9,208 nucleotides of DNA from Candidatus Cloacimonadota bacterium (GTDB lineage: Bacteria; Cloacimonadota; Cloacimonadia; Cloacimonadales; Cloacimonadaceae), in assembly GCA_023230025.1 (NCBI GenBank), contig JALNYD010000098.1, positions 1-9,208 of the forward strand. Reading direction: 5' to 3'. This document shows positions 1 to 6,875 of this stretch, piece by piece. A program made the position numbers and the translations under genes. Positions within the stretch are counted from its first letter, which is position 1, and each line of letters begins with the position of its first letter. The notes under the pieces are model-generated. The model made no database searches. It was not told the DNA's origin and saw nothing but the letters and a program-made list of their open reading frames with translations.

Positions 1-876
1 ATCCCACACTTGAGCTCCGTTGATTAAGGCATCGGCTCCATAAAGAGTCCAGCGATGCGGCCACAGCAGATCTGCCCAGCCATCGGGAGAACCCTGGATG
101 ATGAAACATACGTTATCCACATAGCCGTCATCGTCGCCATCAATATCCAGACTAAGGGGAATCTGCGATGCCACAAAAGTGGAAGCATTGGCCAGAAGAG
201 TATGCTCTCTGTCAGTGCGATCCCAATAGTCATCTTCATTATAACCGATCGGATTGGCCATTGTAAGCTTGCGGTAATAATTTCGGGGATGGGAATCTAC
301 ATAGGAGACAATGATGTTGCCATTTGGTTCTGGATAGAAAAAGGAATCCACCGTCAATTGATCATAGGAGGCGGCATGGAAATAGTTCTTCATGGAATTG
401 GCATTGGTGCTGCCATCATTGAACATGGCATCATAATAGCTTATCCCGCCATTGAATTCCGGATCATCAGCGAAACGGATGAACACCACCAGATTGTTGA
501 ACTGACCAATGTGGGGAGAGCGGCCATTGCCATAATCCCGCATGCTGGCCATGCGTTCATAGCGTTGAGCTATTTTGGCGGGGGAGAGATTGATTCCAGG
601 GGTCAGAGCACGTTCCTGCGGCAGATCACGACCTGCAATCAGATCAGTCGGAGCCACATCTTCGCCATTCTGACGGGCATATACATACCATCCGGCATCG
701 TTTTGAACAATGCTGTAGTTGTCTTTATCATGCAGCCAGTTGTGAAATTCATCACCACTGGCATAGAGCTCAACAATGCTGCCATCGGGCTGTTCAAAGC
801 TTAGTGGCAGATAGCTGTGCGGTGCGGCAGCAAGCACAGCCAGAGTCATCATCAGTATCAGTATACAATATCTCAT
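1..876 (-). CDS. Secreted M6-family metalloprotease, N-terminal part (runs off left edge)
   Basis: The minus frame is open from an ATG at 874-876 to the window edge (292 codons, no stop). Residues 1 to about 18 look like a Sec signal peptide: MRYC, then a hydrophobic core ending LAVLAAA. About 100 residues of likely propeptide follow. From about residue 127 the protein resembles the M6 (immune inhibitor A-like) peptidase domain: NNLVVFIRF (127-135), MKNYFHAASYDQLTV (about 162-176), and DIDGDDDGYVDNV (244-256) followed by a tryptophan-rich WPHRW stretch, as seen just before the zinc site in this family. The HExxH zinc motif itself would lie left of position 1, so catalysis cannot be confirmed. 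Such proteins act outside the cell or at the surface; many carry C-terminal sorting domains, not visible here. A GAGGAA ribosome site lies just upstream of the ATG. The gene follows the IscA-like gene after 16 bases on the same strand, so it is probably its downstream operon partner. A long plus-strand open frame at 55-804 is its antisense shadow. Confidence 0.85.
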   Translation of the reverse strand, partial: MRYCILILMMTLAVLAAAPHSYLPLSFEQPDGSIVELYASGDEFHNWLHDKDNYSIVQNDAGWYVYARQNGEDVAPTDLIAGRDLPQERALTPGINLSPAKIAQRYERMASMRDYGNGRSPHIGQFNNLVVFIRFADDPEFNGGISYYDAMFNDGSTNANSMKNYFHAASYDQLTVDSFFYPEPNGNIIVSYVDSHPRNYYRKLTMANPIGYNEDDYWDRTDREHTLLANASTFVASQIPLSLDIDGDDDGYVDNVCFIIQGSPDGWADLLWPHRWTLYGADALINGAQVWD

Positions 877-892
877 ATTTCCTCATTTGCAG

Positions 893-1276
893 CTATTGAA
901 CTGCTTTATCACATTTTTGCTTACAATCACATTGATAGCTTTGCTTCCTTGGGCTGATCATCAGCCTCCGGGCAAAGAAAAACACTTCCAGATCCAGGTT
1001 GAAGCCATCATACTCTTCCAATAGGGCGGGGTCCAGGTATAGATCAATCCCCTGCACGGAGACTTTGGTTTCATCCTCGGCGGCAGGGCTGAAGAAAAAG
1101 CGAAACACAGCCCCTTGGCAGCTACGTTCTGCCAGGAGAATCTTTGGCACACGATTCCTCTTACCGTAGAAATCAATCTTCTTACGGATATATTGCAAAG
1201 CCAGATCACTGGCTTGGATCGGACATTCATGTTGCTTCAGACTCATAGCTGATAAGATAAACAATTTATGTTCCAT
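893..1276 (-). CDS. Divergent IscA/HesB-like (A-type iron-sulfur scaffold) protein
   Basis: Numbered from the ATG at 1274-1276 (127 residues). The fold pattern matches A-type Fe-S carriers: an N-terminal helix (ASDLALQYIRKKI, 22-34), a strand ending in SCQGAVF (52-58, where the family usually has CSG), GIDLYLDPALLEEYDG (76-91, matching the family's V.VDP.S..YLDG), and a C-terminal CDC (116-118, usually CGC). C53, C116 and C118 fit the three conserved cluster ligands; C122 is an extra cysteine. A-type proteins bind and pass on Fe-S clusters in the cytoplasm. The glycine-rich cysteine loop is degenerate, so cluster binding is inferred. The frame also extends to a GTG at 1346-1348 (151 residues), but that start lies inside an inverted repeat, has an AAGG only at long distance, and adds residues with no family match across a 9-A run. 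A third option is the ATG at 1244-1246 (117 residues). Family members are usually about 105-120 residues. The start is therefore uncertain; the stop (893-895) is firm. Confidence 0.6.
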   Translation of the reverse strand: MEHKLFILSAMSLKQHECPIQASDLALQYIRKKIDFYGKRNRVPKILLAERSCQGAVFRFFFSPAAEDETKVSVQGIDLYLDPALLEEYDGFNLDLEVFFFARRLMISPRKQSYQCDCKQKCDKAVQ

Positions 1277-1344
1277 ATCCACCGATTTTTTTTTCCACAG
1301 AGCCCGGATCACTGATTTTGTGCACTTTAGCCCATTGATTGTCC

Positions 1345-1400
1345 TCACGATGCCGTTACCTTGTGGTCACAAAAGTAACGGCAAGGTGACCGCATCGTGA
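1345..1400. repeat. Imperfect 19-bp inverted repeat with nested hairpins
   Basis: Left arm TCACGATGCCGTTACCTTG (1345-1363) pairs with right arm CAAGGTGACCGCATCGTGA (1382-1400) at 17 of 19 positions, with an 18-base centre. Nested inside are a perfect 7-bp pair CCGTTAC/GTAACGG (1353-1359 and 1375-1381) and TTGTG/CACAA (1361-1365 and 1368-1372), which together make an alternative, mutually exclusive fold. No T-run follows on either strand, so it does not look like an intrinsic terminator. It lies just upstream of the leftward iscA-like gene, either as a leader RNA structure or as a binding site for a dimeric or multimeric regulator. Confidence 0.75.
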
Positions 1401-1544
1401 CGAGAACTATAGGGCTGGAACCCAGAGAAAGATGCATGTAAGTCTGGCTGGGAAATTGTTCTTTACAAGATTCGGCTTGTTCAATAGCTTGTATTTATGA
1501 AGTGGAGAAGTGATAAGAAATCAGAAGATTGACTACCCTGAAAG

Positions 1545-1574
1545 TTGAAACAGCATTCACCTTCACCACATAAG
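1545..1574 (+). promoter_or_regulatory. Candidate sigma-70-type promoter for the recJ operon
   Basis: TTGAAA (1545-1550, five of six to TTGACA) is followed after 18 bases by CATAAG (1569-1574, four of six to TATAAT). An A/T-rich stretch and an AAAGGA ribosome site at 1595-1600 come before the recJ ATG at 1607. It is the best rightward match in the gap, but the -10 is weak and the sigma-factor preference of this organism is unknown. Confidence 0.35.
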
Positions 1575-1606
1575 AGATTACAAATAAATAATATAAAGGA
1601 CTAAGC

Positions 1607-3328
1607 ATGGACAAGAAGTGGCTAATCCCACCGGGTCTGAATGCAGAAGAAAACGAGGCGGTTGAACAGCTTTGTGCGCAGACAAAAGCTCCCAGGCTGA
1701 TAGCGGAGCTTCTGTATCGGCGAGGTTTGCGCAATGAGGATGAGATTCAAGAGTTTTTCAATCCCAACCTTGCACACCTGGCTGATCCCTATTTGTTTGA
1801 AGATATGGACAAGGCAGTCACGCGGATTCTGGCTGCGGTCGAAAGCAAGGACCTAATCACCATTTATGGGGATTATGATGTGGATGGCACTACTGCCACG
1901 GCTCTGCTGTATCTTGGGCTCAAGCGAATTGGTGCTCAGATTGATTTCTATATTCCCCATCGGATGATTGATGGCTACGGGTTGTCTCTGGGCAGTCTGG
2001 ATCAGTTGCGGGAAAATGGCAGCAAATTGATCGTGAGTGTAGATTGCGGAGTGAATGCTCTGGAAGAAATCCGGGCAATGGAGAGCTTGGGAATGGAGAT
2101 CATTATTACCGATCACCACAATCCCAAGGACGAATTACCTCCCGCTCTGGCCATCATCAATCCCAAACTGAGCAATTGTGCCTATCCCTTTGCCCATCTC
2201 GCCGGAGTTGGAGTGGCCTACAAGCTGTTGATGGCAATCTACAAAAGACTGGGCATTGACACAATGGATAATGTCCTCAAGTATATGGATCTGGTTGCCG
2301 TTGGTACCATTGCGGACATCGTCCCCCTGGTGGGAGAAAATCGCATCTTTGCCTCAATTGGCCTGCAGCATTTGATTGAGAAGAAGAATCTTGGGTTGAA
2401 TGCCTTGATTCAGATCTGCGGTTTAAACCAGAAAAGCCTGGATACCACCGATATCGTGTTTGGCATAGCACCGCGGATCAATGCGGCTGGCAGGATGGGA
2501 AGTGCAGCGATGGCTGTGGAGCTGCTGATCTCTACCGATGAAAGCAATAGCAATGAATTGGCGGAGATGATCGAACGGGATAACTCCTTGCGGCAGCAGG
2601 AAGATCAAAAGACCTTCCATGAAGCCTGTGATATTATCGAGAAGAAGTATAAAAACCTTGCCCAGACTCCCTGCATGGTGGTATCATCAGACGACTGGCA
2701 TCAGGGAGTGATCGGGATTGTGGCCTCAAAGCTGGTGGAAAAGTATTACCGTCCAGTAATCATGATATCGTTCAAAGATGGTTTTGGCAGTGGTTCCGGA
2801 CGCTCGGTGGCAGATTTTGATCTGTTTGCTGCGCTACAACATATTGAGCATAATCTGCATAGCTTTGGCGGGCATAAGTATGCCGTGGGGCTCACTATCT
2901 ATCAGGAATATATAGATCGCTTTGAAAACGAATTATCCCGTTATGTGGCGGATCATCTGAAGACAGAGCAGATTCAGCCTCCGTTGGTAATTGATCATCA
3001 AATAGAACTTTATGATATCAATGGCTACCTCCTGGATGCGATTGAGCGCTTTGCTCCCTTTGGTCCGGAAAATCTGCGTCCCATCTTCATAACCAGCGAT
3101 GTAGTTGTGGCAAACTATCCCTATAACGTGGGGCGCAATCACTTGAAACTTAAGGTAGTTAAGGATGGTATATCCCTGGATCTGATTGGTTACAATCTGG
3201 GCGATTATCTTACATTACTGAAGAAAAACAGCGTCATTGATATCACCTACACCCTGGAATATAATCGTTTTGGCGACAAATCCTCAATCCAGGGGAAACT
3301 TCGGGATCTCAAAATTAAAGGAGTTTAA
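1607..3328 (+). CDS. recJ: Single-stranded-DNA-specific 5'-3' exonuclease RecJ
   Basis: 573 residues, close to the E. coli protein (577). RecJ degrades single-stranded DNA 5' to 3' in recombination, mismatch and base-excision repair. The DHH phosphoesterase core is complete: DYDVDG (89-94), SVDCG (144-148), the DHH triplet (169-171), and DLVAVGTIADIVPL (228-241). RINAAGRMG (290-298) follows. The DHHA1 part has GVIGIVASK (367-375), GSGSGRS (394-400) and FGGH (420-423), and a C-terminal OB-like domain ends the protein (about 455-573, with HLKLKV and IQGKLRDLKI). All expected metal-binding aspartates and histidines of the core are present, so it should be active. The ATG has AAAGGA six bases upstream and the N-terminus aligns with the family. 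It is the first gene of the seven-gene operon; the next gene starts two bases after its stop. Confidence 0.97.
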   Translation: MDKKWLIPPGLNAEENEAVEQLCAQTKAPRLIAELLYRRGLRNEDEIQEFFNPNLAHLADPYLFEDMDKAVTRILAAVESKDLITIYGDYDVDGTTATALLYLGLKRIGAQIDFYIPHRMIDGYGLSLGSLDQLRENGSKLIVSVDCGVNALEEIRAMESLGMEIIITDHHNPKDELPPALAIINPKLSNCAYPFAHLAGVGVAYKLLMAIYKRLGIDTMDNVLKYMDLVAVGTIADIVPLVGENRIFASIGLQHLIEKKNLGLNALIQICGLNQKSLDTTDIVFGIAPRINAAGRMGSAAMAVELLISTDESNSNELAEMIERDNSLRQQEDQKTFHEACDIIEKKYKNLAQTPCMVVSSDDWHQGVIGIVASKLVEKYYRPVIMISFKDGFGSGSGRSVADFDLFAALQHIEHNLHSFGGHKYAVGLTIYQEYIDRFENELSRYVADHLKTEQIQPPLVIDHQIELYDINGYLLDAIERFAPFGPENLRPIFITSDVVVANYPYNVGRNHLKLKVVKDGISLDLIGYNLGDYLTLLKKNSVIDITYTLEYNRFGDKSSIQGKLRDLKIKGV

Positions 3329-3330
3329 CG

Positions 3331-4152
3331 ATGAAGAACATCCTTTTTATGCTTTTTGCTTTGATATTATTGGCTGCATGCTCCTCCAATGCCAAGCTGC
3401 CGCCAAGAAATATCAGTAGCTTTAGCCTGTTTAATACTCATAGCTATGAGGAGAGCATCAGCAAAGCTTATTATGATCCGGGTAGTACAACCACCTATGC
3501 TTTGGTTCCGGCCAATCATCAGATCCATCTCTGGCGGGATGGTAAAAGGGTGAATGTGATCGGAGGTATGGGTATGGGTAACAACAACTTCCAGGCTCTG
3601 GCAGATATTTGCCTGGCTTCGGATGCCTCTGTTTTTGCACTCGATGGAGTCGGCAAGAAGGTAAAGAAGTTCAATTCCGATGGTAAACTATTGGCTACCT
3701 GGGAATTGGCAAATACCGTTCAGCCAGCCCTGATCGCTTTGGGAACTGAGCAAAACTGCTATATCTGGGACGCTGCAGCTTCGGAGATCATAGCTTATAA
3801 TTTGCTGGATGGCAGCGAGATGTATCGCTTTGGCCGCTTTGAAATTAAACGCGCGGATCAGCTTTTTGCGAATCGGGATTACCTGGTGGCATACAACGCA
3901 ACTGAAAAGCGAAGCGTGATCTTCTCCAGCCTGGGGCAGCTCGTTTCGGAATCTGATGGACAGGTGCTTTATGACCCTTACAATAATGGAATCGGGCTTA
4001 CTGATACAGCCCTGATCAGCAAGATGAGTGCTGCATATTTGCCGATGAGTGGGATCCCGGGAATCATGACGATTGGCCGCGAAACTCTGGCAATTGTGGT
4101 GGATAACCGTCAGGTACGCTTGATGCAGATAAATTATGAGCAGATTCCTTAA
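3331..4152 (+). CDS. Lipoprotein with probable beta-propeller (NHL-like) fold
   Basis: 273 residues. A short charged start (MKN) and hydrophobic core end in the lipobox LAAC, with C17 as the predicted lipidated residue after signal peptidase II cleavage. The mature protein begins CSSN; with no aspartate at +2 it would be sent to the outer membrane by the E. coli rule, which may not hold here. The rest shows repeated short strands of propeller type, such as HQIHLWRDGKRVNVIGG, SVFALDGVGKKVKKFNSDG and YIWDAAASEIIAYNLLDG, each with the spacing of an NHL or WD-like blade. I do not recognise a specific family or function. A strong AAAGGAG (3317-3323) precedes the ATG, inside the end of recJ. Its last 17 bases overlap lnt, whose product would acylate this very protein's N-terminus; that link is suggestive but not proof of a dedicated pair. 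Confidence 0.85.
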   Translation: MKNILFMLFALILLAACSSNAKLPPRNISSFSLFNTHSYEESISKAYYDPGSTTTYALVPANHQIHLWRDGKRVNVIGGMGMGNNNFQALADICLASDASVFALDGVGKKVKKFNSDGKLLATWELANTVQPALIALGTEQNCYIWDAAASEIIAYNLLDGSEMYRFGRFEIKRADQLFANRDYLVAYNATEKRSVIFSSLGQLVSESDGQVLYDPYNNGIGLTDTALISKMSAAYLPMSGIPGIMTIGRETLAIVVDNRQVRLMQINYEQIP

Positions 4153-5641
4153 GCACTACTGGCTGATTATCTTATCAGCCTTGTTGCTCAGTGTTTCACG
4201 TTTACCGCTACACACGGGATTCCTGGTTTTTGTAGCTTTTATTCCGCTGCTGCACTATATCAACCGGAAGCAGACCAGGTTCAAAGAACTGCTGCTAGCA
4301 GGATTGATCTTCTCTACGATTCAGATTCTGATCGTCTTTTACTGGATTGGTTCAGTCACCATAGGCGGTTTGATCGGCATCTGCCTGCTCTTTGGGCTCT
4401 TTTATTCCGTGCTTTTCTGGATGCTACACAGGATCTGGCATCGCTTGCCGGGATTGCGATTTCTGGCCTTTGTGGCGCTATTCATCAGTTTCGAATATCT
4501 GCAAAACTTTGGGGAAATGCGCTTTCCCTGGTTTCACATTGGATATGCCCTCAGTGATTACTTAATCATGTTACAGATTCTGGATTTGGGTGGGATTTGC
4601 CTGATGGGTGTGGCTATCCTGAGTATCAACTTCCTGATCTATACTTATCGGAAACACACTGCCCGGAAGCTGGGGATGATTGCCGCGTTGCTGGCGCTTT
4701 GGCTGGGATATGGCTACTACTGCATCAAGAGTTTATATCTTGAGAAATCTGAAGCCCGGATCAGTGTGATGCAACCTTCGATTCCGCAGGAAGATAAGTG
4801 GATCGAGGATAATTACGGGCAGATAATTGCCAGATACGACAGTCTGAGTGCATTAGCTTCCAGGGATCAGGCAGAGCTATTGATCTTTCCGGAAGCCGCC
4901 ATTCCTAACTATGTGATGTTGATTCCGGAGTATTACAGCGATTTACGCTATTTGGTGGAGACCCACCAGATCAGCATTTTCACAGGTTTCCCTCATTCCG
5001 CACCAGCGCCGGCAAGTCATCCGGAATCTGCATATTATTACAATGCCGCAAATCTCTTCAGTCCTCACCACCGGATGCAGGAGATATACTTCAAAAACAT
5101 CCTGGTTCCGGTGGGTGAGAGAATGCTATGGCTGGATCACTTCCCGATTCTGTGGAAGCTGCAGTTTGGGCAGGCAAATTGGGAGTTTGGCACCAAGATT
5201 CCGCGCTATATGTGTGGCAAGCATGATTTTGCACCATCCATCTGTTATGAATTAGCCTTTCCGCATTTTATGCAAAAGGCCAATTTCATCATGCCGGAAG
5301 GCCTTGAAGCCAAAGCGGATTATCACGTCAATATCACCAATGACGCCTGGTTTGGAACTTCTTATGGACCATGGCTGCATGGTATCATGAGCAAATATCG
5401 GGCAATTGAATCCCGCATCCAGATCTACCGCAGTGCCAATACGGGGATATCGATGATTGTGGATCCGATGGGCAGAGTGTTGAAGCAAACCAGTCTTTTT
5501 AGCATCGAAAATATCACTGCTCCCCTGTATATCAGCTCCAGAATACCTTTGTATCACAAGATTTATACCTATCCCAAGCTATTTGTATATGCTGCTTTGG
5601 CGATGTTTTTGCTAAGCCTGTTTTTTGCTAGGAGATCATGA
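4136..5641 (+). CDS. lnt: Apolipoprotein N-acyltransferase Lnt
   Basis: 501 residues (E. coli: 512). Lnt is an inner-membrane enzyme that moves an acyl chain from phospholipid to the free amino group of the diacylglyceryl-cysteine of lipoproteins, the last step of their maturation. About six hydrophobic segments fill residues 8-200, with the family's FPWFHIGYALSD at 129-141. A periplasmic nitrilase-like (CN_hydrolase) domain spans about 207-465, and a final membrane segment spans about 478-497. The catalytic triad is visible: E253 in FPEAAIP, K320 in YFKNILVPVGE, and C370 in SICYELAFP. NDAWFG (402-407) is also conserved. The start ATG lies inside the upstream lipoprotein gene (17-base overlap) with only a weak ribosome site, so translation is probably coupled. 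It ends in an ATGA overlap with the merR-type gene. The presence of lnt implies a diderm envelope with triacylated lipoproteins. Confidence 0.96.
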   Translation: MSRFLKHYWLIILSALLLSVSRLPLHTGFLVFVAFIPLLHYINRKQTRFKELLLAGLIFSTIQILIVFYWIGSVTIGGLIGICLLFGLFYSVLFWMLHRIWHRLPGLRFLAFVALFISFEYLQNFGEMRFPWFHIGYALSDYLIMLQILDLGGICLMGVAILSINFLIYTYRKHTARKLGMIAALLALWLGYGYYCIKSLYLEKSEARISVMQPSIPQEDKWIEDNYGQIIARYDSLSALASRDQAELLIFPEAAIPNYVMLIPEYYSDLRYLVETHQISIFTGFPHSAPAPASHPESAYYYNAANLFSPHHRMQEIYFKNILVPVGERMLWLDHFPILWKLQFGQANWEFGTKIPRYMCGKHDFAPSICYELAFPHFMQKANFIMPEGLEAKADYHVNITNDAWFGTSYGPWLHGIMSKYRAIESRIQIYRSANTGISMIVDPMGRVLKQTSLFSIENITAPLYISSRIPLYHKIYTYPKLFVYAALAMFLLSLFFARRS

Positions 5642-6021
5642 TGACCAAATATTACTATACGATTGGCGAAGTGAGCAACCTGCTGGATGTTAAGGCGCAT
5701 GTCCTGCGTTATTGGGAATCCGAGATACCTGCCATCCGGCCCAAGAAAAGCGGGCATCAACGGCGCTATTCCTTGCAACAGATAGAGACTTTAAAAAAGA
5801 TCAAGGATATGCTGTACAATCAGCGCTACACGATTGAAGGGGCACGGCAGAAACTGAAACTGGACAAAAGCGTGCTGGAAGAAGCACACAAAGAGGCCGT
5901 GGCCAAACAAAAGCTGCAGGTGGATGCTGCAATGCCGGCAATTGCTAAAGACCTGATGGACCTTCGGGAAGAGTTGGTGCGCATCAAACGAAAATGTGAA
6001 AAAATTACAGGACATAAATGA
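5638..6021 (+). CDS. Short MerR-family transcriptional regulator
   Basis: 127 residues. The N-terminus is a MerR winged helix: [22 protein letters not shown] (6-27) is the helix-turn-helix, RRYS (42-45) is the wing, and [25 protein letters not shown] (49-73) is the second helical part. After that comes only a charged helical stretch (about 74-120), probably a coiled coil for dimerisation. There is no ligand-binding domain and no metal-binding cysteine pattern (a single cysteine, C120). Such short MerR proteins are known in many bacteria, but their targets and signals mostly are not. It starts with ATGATG, and GGAG (5631-5634) precedes the first ATG. It overlaps lnt and glyQ by four bases each, so it is made with both. 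Whether it regulates this operon cannot be told. Confidence 0.93.
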   Translation: MMTKYYYTIGEVSNLLDVKAHVLRYWESEIPAIRPKKSGHQRRYSLQQIETLKKIKDMLYNQRYTIEGARQKLKLDKSVLEEAHKEAVAKQKLQVDAAMPAIAKDLMDLREELVRIKRKCEKITGHK

Positions 6022-6875
6022 TGGAATTCCAAAAGATTATTCTTACTCTTCAGCAATACTGGGGCGATAAGGGCTGCCAGTTGATTCAACCCTATGATGT
6101 GGAAATGGGGGCCGGAACATTTCATCCGGCAACCTTCTTCGGCGCTCTGGGTACAAAACCCACAGCAATTGCCTATCCCCAGCCTTGTCGCCGTCCCAAA
6201 GATGGGCGCTATGGAGAAAACCCAAATCGCTTTCAGCATTACTATCAGTTTCAGGTGATCATCAAACCCAGCCCTTCAGATATTCAGAATCTATATCTGA
6301 AAAGCCTTCAAGCTATTGGAATTGAAATTGAAAAGCATGATATCCGCTTTGTTGAGGATGATTGGGAATCTCCAACTCTGGGGGCCTGGGGTTTGGGTTG
6401 GGAGGTATGGCTGGATGGCATGGAAATATCCCAATTCACATATTTCCAGCAGGTTGGCTCTGTAGATGTATTCCCTGTATCGGTGGAACTTACCTATGGA
6501 CTGGAACGTCTGGCTATGTATATTCAGGATGTATCAGACTATCGCGAGCTGGAATATAATCAAGATACCAAATATGCAGAGCTTTTCTTCAACCGGGAAG
6601 TGGAATACAGCGCATATAATTTTGAGCACGCTGATACGGCTTTGCTCTTTGACTTGTTTGGAAAATATGAAGCAGAAGCTCTGGCACTGATCGCTCAAAA
6701 ACTGGTCTATCCTGCCTATGATATGCTGCTCAAGAGCTCACACACCTTCAATCTATTGGATGCCCGGGGAGTAATCAGTGTTACAGAACGGGCTGCGTAC
6801 ATAGGTCGAATCCGCAATCTGGCAAAAGCTTGCGCCAATTGCTATTTGGAGAAGTATAGCCGGGAGGAACAATGA
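6018..6875 (+). CDS. glyQ: Glycine-tRNA ligase, alpha subunit
   Basis: 285 residues (E. coli GlyQ: 303). This is the catalytic subunit of the bacterial alpha2-beta2 class II glycyl-tRNA synthetase, which activates glycine with ATP and, with the beta subunit, charges tRNA-Gly. The family signatures are all present: [12 protein letters not shown] (9-20), [10 protein letters not shown] (31-40), motif 2 [17 protein letters not shown] (55-71), [18 protein letters not shown] (128-145), motif 3 [13 protein letters not shown] (156-168), and the C-terminal [19 protein letters not shown] (241-259). It looks intact and functional. AGGA (6009-6012) sits five bases before the first ATG; the second ATG, at 6021, is equally possible. 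It overlaps both neighbours by ATGA. The beta-subunit gene glyS, which usually follows directly, is not in this window, so it must lie elsewhere. Confidence 0.98.
   Translation: MMEFQKIILTLQQYWGDKGCQLIQPYDVEMGAGTFHPATFFGALGTKPTAIAYPQPCRRPKDGRYGENPNRFQHYYQFQVIIKPSPSDIQNLYLKSLQAIGIEIEKHDIRFVEDDWESPTLGAWGLGWEVWLDGMEISQFTYFQQVGSVDVFPVSVELTYGLERLAMYIQDVSDYRELEYNQDTKYAELFFNREVEYSAYNFEHADTALLFDLFGKYEAEALALIAQKLVYPAYDMLLKSSHTFNLLDARGVISVTERAAYIGRIRNLAKACANCYLEKYSREEQ

Larger units (their letters stand above)
1277..1606. other. Divergent intergenic region between the iscA-like gene and recJ
   Basis: This is the only non-coding stretch longer than 20 bases, if the iscA-like gene starts at 1276. It contains a run of nine T at 1286-1294, the inverted repeat at 1345-1400, a possible leftward -10 box (TATAGT read on the minus strand, 1406-1411, with no convincing -35), a small hairpin ACAAG/CTTGT (1465-1480), a direct repeat GCTTGT (1475-1480 and 1487-1492), and a rightward promoter candidate for recJ. 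No tRNA-like or other recognisable RNA fold and no convincing small coding frame was seen. Confidence 0.6.

Noticed and set aside
55..804. Long open frame of 249 codons on the plus strand
   Set aside because: It is antisense to the M6 protease frame, which has a signal peptide, family motifs and a ribosome site. The plus-strand product is rich in Ile and His without any recognisable motif, as expected for a shadow of real coding sequence.
1286..1294. Run of nine T as the tail of an intrinsic terminator
   Set aside because: No G/C-rich hairpin lies directly before it and no plus-strand gene ends there; it falls within or just before the start region of the leftward gene.
1462..1490. TTTACA as a -35 box for recJ
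   Set aside because: At 17-18 bases downstream the sequence is TAGCTT or AGCTTG, a poor -10; the TTGAAA/CATAAG pair nearer to recJ is better.
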